A DNA stretch of 5,916 nucleotides. Origin: Rhodoferax sp. (lineage in GTDB: Bacteria; Pseudomonadota; Gammaproteobacteria; Burkholderiales; Burkholderiaceae_C). The notes under the pieces are model-generated. The model was not told the DNA's origin, searched no databases, and saw only the letters and a program-made list of their open reading frames with translations. The position numbers were made by a program, and so were the translations under genes. The stretch lies in NCBI GenBank assembly GCA_029946045.1, contig JAQSDS010000108.1, positions 1-5,916 on the forward strand. Direction: 5' to 3'. Below, in pieces: positions 1-4,757 of this stretch; within the stretch, counting starts at the first letter, position 1; each line of letters begins with the position of its first letter.

Positions 1-111
1 TATGCGACCGGGCTTTGGGGTGGAAGGCGCGCGGCGATGAGCGCTTGCATATCGCAGCTTCAATTTCGCGTGTGTTTTCACCCCAAAACCGCATGCGCAT
101 AGCCCAGTCGC
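1..111. repeat. Nested inverted repeats, candidate structured RNA or intergenic element
   Basis: This non-coding stretch contains several complementary arms that nest. GCGACCGGGCT at 4-14 pairs with AGCCCAGTCGC at 101-111 with one mismatch, which becomes a G-U wobble in a minus-strand transcript. TTTGGGGTG at 14-22 pairs perfectly with CACCCCAAA at 79-87. GAAG at 23-26 pairs with CTTC at 58-61, and GCGAT at 34-38 with ATCGC at 51-55. TATGCG at 1-6 could instead pair with CGCATA at 96-101, and 93-100 is itself a palindrome (ATGCGCAT). The arms are seen directly; the fold and any function are inference. It lies about 125 bp past the end of the transporter operon, so it could be a 3' structure of that transcript, a leader or small RNA of a gene to the left, or a short repeated element. 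No T-run typical of an intrinsic terminator follows it on either strand. Confidence 0.4.
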
Positions 112-235
112 CGGGCCGGATTTGACGTAATGCCTTGATTTCTTCAGGGTGTCACATCACTTTGAATTGCACTCCCCCAAAGCACCGCATTCCAAATCCA
201 AAAGCGACATGAATTGGCATCTGACACTCAATTAT
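112..235. other. Intergenic stretch without recognisable gene
   Basis: This is the downstream flank of the transporter operon, visibly more AT-rich than the coding regions. A pair of 6-bp arms (GTGTCA at 149-154, TGACAC at 222-227) is separated by 67 bases, too far apart to be a convincing hairpin. The word GAATTG occurs twice as a direct repeat (164-169 and 211-216). I see no coding sequence, tRNA or clear intrinsic terminator here, so where the operon transcript ends is unresolved. Confidence 0.4.
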
Positions 236-1039
236 TCAGCGCTGCATCACCCAGCGGGCAAAGTAACTCAAAGCGTCGACCACGGCCACCAGCAGCATCA
301 TGGCGATCAGCACCGAGCTGGTTTCCATCATCTGGAACAAACCCATGTGAAAGGCCAGCATGGACCCCAGGCCGCCTGCGCCGACCACACCCAGCACGGC
401 TGCGGCGCGAATATTGTTTTCCCAGCGGTACAGCGTGTAACTCACCAATTGCGGCAAGGCCTGGGGGAAATCAGCGTACCAGAACACCTTGGCCTTGGAT
501 AAACCACGCACCCGCAGGGCCTCAGCCGGACCCGTTGGCTGGTTTTCGAAACTCTCGGCAAACAAGCGACCCAACACACCGGTGGTGTGCAGTGCCAAGG
601 CCAGGGTGCCTGCCAGCGGGCCCAGCCCGGCCGAGATCAGCAGCAGCGCCGCCCAGACCAGTTCAGGAATGCTGCGCAGCGCATTGAGCAGCAACCGGGT
701 CAGGGCACGCCAGCGTGCCGCGTCCCCGGGGTGCGTTCTGGCCGCAGGCAAGGCCAGCGCCAAACCGGCCACGGCGGCCAGCGCCGTGCCCAGCGCCGAC
801 ATGGCCAGCGTCTCCAGGCTGGCCCAAAGCACTTTGTGCAGAAACGCCGGGGCGGTTTGCGGCACCAGCAACTCACTGACAAAACGCCCCATGGACGCCA
901 ACGCATCTACGGACAAAAATTTGCCCCACTGCAAATCCAGCGACATGAAGCTGGCCAGCACCAAGACCAGCAGCCCAAGGTTGAGCCAGCAGGCCTTGCA
1001 GCGCCAGTGCCATAGCGGCGGTGGACGCACGGGGCTCAT
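236..1039 (-). CDS. phnE: PhnE-type ABC transporter permease, second subunit
   Basis: This is an inner-membrane permease of the phosphonate-type (PhnE) ABC importer family, 267 aa, close to the usual PhnE length. Hydrophobic segments are visible at about residues 20-35, 75-98, 115-135, 139-155 and 240-260. The ATPase-contacting EAA loop lies at about 172-196 (AEALRVRGL, then ADFPQALP), followed by the family-typical stretch SYTLYRWENNIRAAAVLG and the glycine-rich VGAGGLG (219-225). I chose the ATG at 1039 because it overlaps the TGA of the upstream permease gene as ATGA and has a good ribosome binding site (GAGAAAGG, 1047-1054) 7 nt upstream. The frame stays open to 1216, but that extension reads as arginine- and glycine-rich shadow sequence inside the neighbouring gene. 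It is the last gene of the operon. The substrate cannot be read from the permease; context favours a selenium oxyanion, with phosphonate or phosphite as alternatives. Confidence 0.9.
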   Translation of the reverse strand: MSPVRPPPLWHWRCKACWLNLGLLVLVLASFMSLDLQWGKFLSVDALASMGRFVSELLVPQTAPAFLHKVLWASLETLAMSALGTALAAVAGLALALPAARTHPGDAARWRALTRLLLNALRSIPELVWAALLLISAGLGPLAGTLALALHTTGVLGRLFAESFENQPTGPAEALRVRGLSKAKVFWYADFPQALPQLVSYTLYRWENNIRAAAVLGVVGAGGLGSMLAFHMGLFQMMETSSVLIAMMLLVAVVDALSYFARWVMQR

Positions 1040-1872
1040 GCCAGCGCCTTTCTCAGCAGGCCGCTGGCGCGGTCCGCCAGCCAGACCAGGCCCATGAACA
1101 CCAGCAACATGGTGGCGACCTCGCTGCCGTTGAACATCTTCATCGAGGCATCCATCTGCTGACCCAACCCGCCGGCACCGACAAAGCCCAGCACGGCCGA
1201 AGAGCGAATCGCGCATTCCCAGCGGTAGACGGTGTAGCTGGTGAGCTCAGTAGCGCTTTGCGGCAGCAAGCCGTAAAAAAATGCCTGCAAGCGGCCGCTG
1301 CCGTTGCGAAGCAGGTTTTGTGTAGGTTGCGCATCACTGGATTCAAGGATTTCGGCGTAAACCTTGCCCAGCATACCGGCGTAGGTGAGCGCGATGGCCA
1401 GCACACCCGAGGTCGGCCCCAAACCGACCACCCGGACAAAGATCAACGCCCAGATCAGCTCGGGCACACTTCGGAGCAACATCAGCAGCCAGCGCACTGC
1501 CTGACGAAGCACAGCGGGTAGGAAGGCCATGCGACCCGACAGGGAAGACACCGAGAGCGGGCGCGCCGCGATCAAGGCCAGCGGGATGGCCCAACCCAGC
1601 GCCAGTATGATGCCCGCCGTGGCGATGGCTACGGTGCGCCAGGTCTCGTGCGCCACCAGCAGCAAAAACTCCGGTTCCAGCTTGGGTGGGAAAAAGTCCC
1701 CCAGAAAATGCAAGCTGGGGCGCAGGCTTTCAGGGCTAAAGAGCGTCCAGGGTTTGAATTCAGCCAGCACCAGCAGCGGCCAAGCCACCACGCCAGTGGC
1801 GAGCAGCGCAAACAGTCGGCCGATCCAGGCGGGGTCGCGTCGTGCCGCAGCCAGTGTGCGCAGGGTCCCCAT
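1036..1872 (-). CDS. phnE: PhnE-type ABC transporter permease, first subunit
   Basis: This is an integral membrane permease of 278 aa, homologous to but clearly different from the permease encoded just downstream. Hydrophobic segments occur at about residues 17-37, 80-103, 124-150, 154-170 and 252-266. The family landmarks LRSVPELIWALIF (133-145), LGPTSGVLAIAL (151-162), SYTVYRWECAIRSSAVLGFVGAGGLG (212-237, quoted in parts) identify PhnE. The EAA loop (about 175-205) is degenerate: the expected EAA is replaced by TQNLLRNGSG, though the closing LLPQ is kept. The ATG at 1872 begins 1 nt after the TGA of the ATPase gene (TGACATG), so translation is probably coupled, and no strong Shine-Dalgarno sequence is seen. 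The 3' end overlaps the next permease by 4 nt. The two permeases most likely form a heterodimeric channel, unlike the E. coli transporter, which has one PhnE. That dimer is inferred from gene order. Confidence 0.9.
   Translation of the reverse strand: MGTLRTLAAARRDPAWIGRLFALLATGVVAWPLLVLAEFKPWTLFSPESLRPSLHFLGDFFPPKLEPEFLLLVAHETWRTVAIATAGIILALGWAIPLALIAARPLSVSSLSGRMAFLPAVLRQAVRWLLMLLRSVPELIWALIFVRVVGLGPTSGVLAIALTYAGMLGKVYAEILESSDAQPTQNLLRNGSGRLQAFFYGLLPQSATELTSYTVYRWECAIRSSAVLGFVGAGGLGQQMDASMKMFNGSEVATMLLVFMGLVWLADRASGLLRKALA
1047..1054 (-). promoter_or_regulatory. Ribosome binding site deciding the start of the second permease
   Basis: On the minus strand this reads GAGAAAGG, 7 nt before the ATG at 1039 and inside the last codons of the preceding permease. 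With the ATGA stop/start overlap it selects the 267-residue protein over a longer open frame reaching 1216. Confidence 0.6.
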
Positions 1873-1873
1873 G

Positions 1874-2698
1874 TCAGCGGCAGGTCAAGGCCGGGACAGC
1901 GGCCACCGACAACTCCAGCGGTGCCGCTGGCCCGGTCAGCTCGTCCAGATGGCGCGCGTACAGATCGGTCAGGCGCTCAGGCGTCACCTCGGCAGTGGGC
2001 AGGTCAAACACCACTTCGCCATCACGCAAACCCACGATGCGAGGGAAATGCTGCAGCGCCATGTCGACATGGTGCAAGGTGGCCACCAGTGTGGCCTGCT
2101 GTTCACGTGCCACGGCAGTGATCGAAGCGCAGGCCTGGCGGGCTCGCTCGGGGTCGAGCGCCGACAGCGGCTCATCGACCAGCAACAGGCGCGCATTGGC
2201 CACGGCCAACCGCGCCAGCCCAACGCGCTGGCGCTCGCCCCCCGAAAGCCGGTCGACCCGCTCGAACAATTTTTCAGCCAGGTCAAAACGCGCCAGTGCC
2301 GCCTCAGCCAGTTCGATCTGCCGTGGGTAGAGCAAATTGCCCAAGCTGGCCCACAGCCCCATGCCCGGCAGCAGGCCAGCAAGCACAGCCGTGATGACCC
2401 GCTGGCGCGGCGGCAGCGGCGGCACCTGAGGGGCGAGACAGAGTTGACCGCGTAGGCGTTGCAGCTCTGGCGTGCGCAGCGTCCACGGATCGCGCCCATC
2501 GAGCAGCAATTGGCCCCCGCTCGGTTTGAGGGCGCAGGCCAACACTTGCAGCAGCGTGGTCTTGCCGGCGCCCGAGGGGCCAATGATGGCCACCTGCTCG
2601 CCCTGCGCCAGGCGCAGCTCCATGGCCTTGAGCGCCAGCGCGGCCGCTGCTGGTGCCGACGGGTGCTGCGCCGAGCAGCCCTGCAAGGCTATTTGCAT
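1874..2698 (-). CDS. phnC: PhnC-type ABC transporter ATP-binding protein
   Basis: This is the cytoplasmic ATPase that powers the importer, 274 aa. All nucleotide-binding motifs are intact: Walker A GPSGAGKTT (40-48), Q-loop glutamine in LAPQ (91), signature LSGGERQRV (151-159), Walker B LLLVDEP (171-177) with its catalytic glutamate, D-loop SALD (179-182) and H-loop histidine in TLHHVD (209). The motif context LSGGERQRVGLAR and the ending of the LHHVDMAL segment fit the PhnC subfamily. Start ATG 2698 has a ribosome binding site AAGGCGG (2708-2714) 9 nt upstream and lies 18 nt after the binding-protein stop codon. The N-terminus (residues 8-26) is alanine-rich and less conserved than in typical PhnC, and the C-terminal tail after about 255 is also unusual in being proline/alanine-rich. 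Family membership is secure; the transported substrate is set by the binding protein and remains inferred. Confidence 0.93.
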   Translation of the reverse strand: MQIALQGCSAQHPSAPAAAALALKAMELRLAQGEQVAIIGPSGAGKTTLLQVLACALKPSGGQLLLDGRDPWTLRTPELQRLRGQLCLAPQVPPLPPRQRVITAVLAGLLPGMGLWASLGNLLYPRQIELAEAALARFDLAEKLFERVDRLSGGERQRVGLARLAVANARLLLVDEPLSALDPERARQACASITAVAREQQATLVATLHHVDMALQHFPRIVGLRDGEVVFDLPTAEVTPERLTDLYARHLDELTGPAAPLELSVAAVPALTCR

Positions 2699-2707
2699 CG
2701 CAACAAG

Positions 2708-2714
2708 CCGCCTT
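2708..2714 (-). promoter_or_regulatory. Ribosome binding site of the ATPase gene
   Basis: On the minus strand this reads AAGGCGG, 9 nt before the ATG at 2698. It supports that start and shows that the ATPase is translated independently even though only 18 nt separate it from the binding-protein gene. Confidence 0.6.
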
Positions 2715-2716
2715 GC

Positions 2717-3583
2717 TTACTTGAGCAGGCCGGCACTGCGGGCTGCGGCTTCGATGCCCTGGTAATTGGCGGCCTGGGTCGGGATGAAACGACTGGCGCG
2801 CTGCAAATCAAGCAAGGCCTTGCCTTCGGGTGTGCTGCTGTTCAGGTCCAAAAACGCTTGTGTGAGCTTGGCACGCAAGGCGGGCGCCATGTCGGCGTGC
2901 ACGGTCCAGTTGTAGTCAAAATAAGCGGGCGTGGTGTAGAACACCCGAACCTTGCTGGGGTCGACCTTTTTGTCGGCCACAAATTTGTCCCAGACCGAAA
3001 TATTGAGCGCACCAGCATCGACCTTGCCTGCCGCCACAGCGGCAATGGTCGCGTCATGGGCGCCCGAGAAAGCCACGCGCTTGAGGTCGGTGTCGGGGTT
3101 GATTTTGGCTTCCAGCAGAAAGTTGCGTGGCATCAGGTGGCCGGAAGTGCTCGACGCCGAGCCAAAGCTGAGGGTTTTGCCTTTCAGGTCGGCCAGCGAC
3201 TTGATGTCAGGCTGTGCCGTGATGAAAACCGATTTGAAGTTGGCGTCTTCGGCGCGTTGCACCAACGGCAGCACCTTGCCGCCCGAGCGCACGTTGGCCT
3301 GAACAAAGGTGAAGCCGCCAAACCAGGCCATATCGACCTGTTTGTTCACCAGTGTTTCCACGGCGGCAGCGTAATCGGACACCGGGGTGAACTCCACGGT
3401 CATACCCAGTTTTTGCGACAGGTAAGTCACCAGCGGCGCGGCCTTGCGCGCCAGTTCGGTGGGTGATTCGTCGGGGATGGCGGTGATCTTGAAGACCTGT
3501 TGCGCGAAGCTTTGGCCGCTGAGGCCAAGGACGGCGCAGGCAAGCAAGGTGTTGAGGGTAAAACGGCGTGAAGTCATGAGCAT
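2717..3583 (-). CDS. phnD: PhnD-family periplasmic binding protein, putative selenate/selenium oxyanion binder
   Basis: This is the secreted solute-binding component of the ABC importer, 288 aa. Residues 1-27 form a signal peptide: SRR near the start, hydrophobic TLNTLLACAVLGLSG, then a likely cleavage after SFA (27). The mature protein has PhnD-family landmarks: AIPDESPTEL (35-44), WFGGFTFVQA (87-96), the oxyanion-binding loop SSTSGHLMPR (144-153), SGAHDATI (173-180) and LQRASRFIPTQ (260-270) near the C-terminus. From memory, the combination AIPDE, WFGGFTF, SSTSGHLMPR and RASRFIPTQ matches the PhnD branch annotated 'putative selenate ABC transporter substrate-binding protein' better than classical phosphonate binders. 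Selenate has not been shown here, so the symbol is only a family label. I chose ATG 3583, which has a weak AGAAAG site 7 nt upstream; ATG 3577 is possible and would shorten the protein by two residues. It is the first gene of the operon. Confidence 0.88.
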   Translation of the reverse strand: MLMTSRRFTLNTLLACAVLGLSGQSFAQQVFKITAIPDESPTELARKAAPLVTYLSQKLGMTVEFTPVSDYAAAVETLVNKQVDMAWFGGFTFVQANVRSGGKVLPLVQRAEDANFKSVFITAQPDIKSLADLKGKTLSFGSASSTSGHLMPRNFLLEAKINPDTDLKRVAFSGAHDATIAAVAAGKVDAGALNISVWDKFVADKKVDPSKVRVFYTTPAYFDYNWTVHADMAPALRAKLTQAFLDLNSSTPEGKALLDLQRASRFIPTQAANYQGIEAAARSAGLLK

Positions 3584-3715
3584 AAAGCGCTTTCTGTGGA
3601 TGAATAAATGCGGTTGACGCATGTCAAGGTGCGCCAAAGCCGGGGGCAATGGTAATGGATATGCAATTTGCCGCTGTGGGCGCTACGATCAGGCCTCAGC
3701 CACTCACCGCAAGCC
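3584..3715. promoter_or_regulatory. Divergent intergenic control region between the transporter operon and egtD
   Basis: These 132 bp must hold the promoters for the leftward transporter operon and the rightward egtD gene. On the minus strand a perfect TTGACA -35 hexamer lies at 3622-3627, but no convincing -10 follows (best TATTCA at 3601-3606 with a short 15-nt spacer). On the plus strand TACGAT at 3684-3689 is a plausible -10 for egtD, about 27 nt before its start codon, but with only a poor -35 (ATGCAA, 3661-3666). Promoter assignments are therefore tentative. The region is more AT-rich than the flanking genes. Confidence 0.5.
3614..3627. promoter_or_regulatory. Palindromic operator candidate TTGAC-N4-GTCAA
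   Basis: A perfect 5-bp inverted repeat, TTGAC (3614-3618) and GTCAA (3623-3627), spaced by GCAT, lies 31 bp before the transporter start codon. It overlaps the TTGACA -35 hexamer of the leftward promoter candidate. A dimeric repressor bound here would block that promoter. The regulator is unknown and none is encoded in the window. Short perfect palindromes also arise by chance, so this stays a candidate. Confidence 0.35.
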
Positions 3716-4708
3716 ATGAAAACGCCTGACTTTGTCCAACTGCACCACGACAGCGCCGAGCACATCCGCCACGAGCTCATCCAGGGCCTGACAACGAATC
3801 CGCAGCCTGGCGGCGCCACGGTCAGCCCTAAATTTTTGTACGACGCGCTGGGTTCGCGCCTGTTCGAGGCCATCACCGAACTCCCCGAGTACTACCCAAC
3901 GCGCACCGAGGCGGCGATCTTCAAGATGCATGCACAAGCCATGGCCCGGGCCATGCCACCCGGGGCCACGCTGATTGACCTGGGCGCGGGCAACTGTGGC
4001 AAGGCTGCCGGTCTGTTTGAGGTGCTGAGCCCCAGTCGTTATGTGGCGGTGGACATCTCGGTGGATTTTTTGCGCGGCACCCTGAACGTGTTGCAGCGCC
4101 AGTACCCGGCCATGGACCTGGTCGGCATTGGGCTTGATTTTTCAAAAGAACTGGATTTGCCGCCCGAGGCAGGTGAGCCCGGCGCGGGCCCAAGGCTGCT
4201 TTTTTACCCGGGGTCGAGCATTGGCAACTTCACCCCAACTCAGGCCCTGGTTTTCTTGCGCCAGGTGCGCGCGGCCTGTGGTCCGGTGGCGGGCAGTGGG
4301 CTGCTGATTGGGGTGGATCTGGTGAAAGACGCCACTGAACTGGAAGCCGCTTACGACGATGCCCTGGGGGTCACGGCCGCCTTCAACCGCAACCTGATCT
4401 CCAACGTGAACCGGCTGGTGGGCACCGACATGCGGCTGGCCGACTGGGCGCATCTCGCCTTGTTCAACCGCATGGAGTCGCGCATTGAAATGCACCTGGT
4501 GGCGCATCGCGACCTGACTGTGCAGTGGCCGGGCGGCCAGCGCGCCTTCAGCCAGGGCGAGCGCATCCATACCGAGAATTCCTACAAGTGGACGGTGGCT
4601 GGTTTTTCGCAGTTGCTGCGTGAGGCGGGTTTCGCCGAGCCACTAATATGGACCGATGAGCCCACCGCAGATGCCGGCCGCTTTGCCGTGATGTGGGCGC
4701 GTGCCTGA
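3716..4708 (+). CDS. egtD: L-histidine N-alpha-methyltransferase EgtD
   Basis: EgtD transfers three methyl groups from S-adenosylmethionine to the alpha-amino group of histidine, giving hercynine, the shared precursor of ergothioneine and selenoneine. The 330-aa length fits the family (321 aa in Mycobacterium). Visible motifs: FLYDALGSRLFEAIT (40-54), LPEYYPTRTE (56-65), the SAM-binding DLGAGNCGKA (88-97) and VDIS (112-115), YPGSSIGNF (164-172), AYDDALGVTAAFN (212-224), and HTENSYKW (285-292). By comparison with mycobacterial EgtD, N171, Y213, E287 and S289 correspond to histidine-binding residues N166, Y206, E282 and S284, so the active site appears intact. ATG 3716 is chosen because the family homology begins just after it; an upstream TTG at 3668 would add 16 unconserved residues. 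No strong Shine-Dalgarno sequence precedes it. It is divergent from the transporter operon and convergent with the SenA/EgtB-like gene that probably consumes its product. Confidence 0.95.
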   Translation: MKTPDFVQLHHDSAEHIRHELIQGLTTNPQPGGATVSPKFLYDALGSRLFEAITELPEYYPTRTEAAIFKMHAQAMARAMPPGATLIDLGAGNCGKAAGLFEVLSPSRYVAVDISVDFLRGTLNVLQRQYPAMDLVGIGLDFSKELDLPPEAGEPGAGPRLLFYPGSSIGNFTPTQALVFLRQVRAACGPVAGSGLLIGVDLVKDATELEAAYDDALGVTAAFNRNLISNVNRLVGTDMRLADWAHLALFNRMESRIEMHLVAHRDLTVQWPGGQRAFSQGERIHTENSYKWTVAGFSQLLREAGFAEPLIWTDEPTADAGRFAVMWARA

Positions 4709-4757
4709 TGTTGATGCGAATGCCTGGCCTGTGATGGCTGTCAACCAAGTGCCATGT
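4709..4757. other. Convergent intergenic spacer, no clear terminator
   Basis: These 49 bp separate the stop codons of egtD and the SenA/EgtB-like gene. The only pairing seen is ATGGC (4734-4738) with GCCAT (4751-4755) across a 12-nt loop and without a proper T-run, which is too weak to call a terminator. Confidence 0.4.

Noticed and set aside
1..111. Integron attC site or insertion-sequence end
   Set aside because: The arms lack the conserved attC core sequences, and no transposase, integrase or target-site duplication is visible in the window.
489..1097. Long open frame on the plus strand opposite the second permease
   Set aside because: Its product is a low-complexity alanine/serine/arginine-rich sequence without family motifs, and it lies antisense to a gene with clear PhnE landmarks. 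It is a by-product of high GC content.
1040..1216. N-terminal extension of the second permease
   Set aside because: It would overlap the neighbouring permease gene by 180 nt and reads as arginine/glycine-rich non-membrane sequence; the ATGA overlap and ribosome binding site support the start at 1039.
1529..3466. Two long plus-strand open frames (1529-2455 and 2459-3466) opposite the permease, ATPase and binding-protein genes
   Set aside because: They are rich in glutamine, arginine and histidine as expected from reading the complement of GC-rich genes, show no recognisable domain, and the minus strand has complete ABC motifs over the same span.
3523..3583. Twin-arginine (Tat) signal in the binding protein
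   Set aside because: SRRFTL partly resembles the Tat motif, but the expected phenylalanine-leucine positions are not matched and solute-binding proteins of this family usually use the Sec route. A normal signal peptide explains it.
3584..3649. Longer start for the binding protein at 3649
   Set aside because: It would put 22 mostly polar residues before the signal peptide and consume the promoter and palindrome region; the ATG at 3583 places the signal peptide at the N-terminus.
3668..3715. Upstream TTG start for egtD
   Set aside because: The added 16 residues show no family similarity and the ATG at 3716 gives the usual family length.
4734..4755. Hairpin between the convergent genes as an intrinsic terminator
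   Set aside because: The stem has only 5 bp, the loop is 12 nt, and the following TTTA is not a real T-run.
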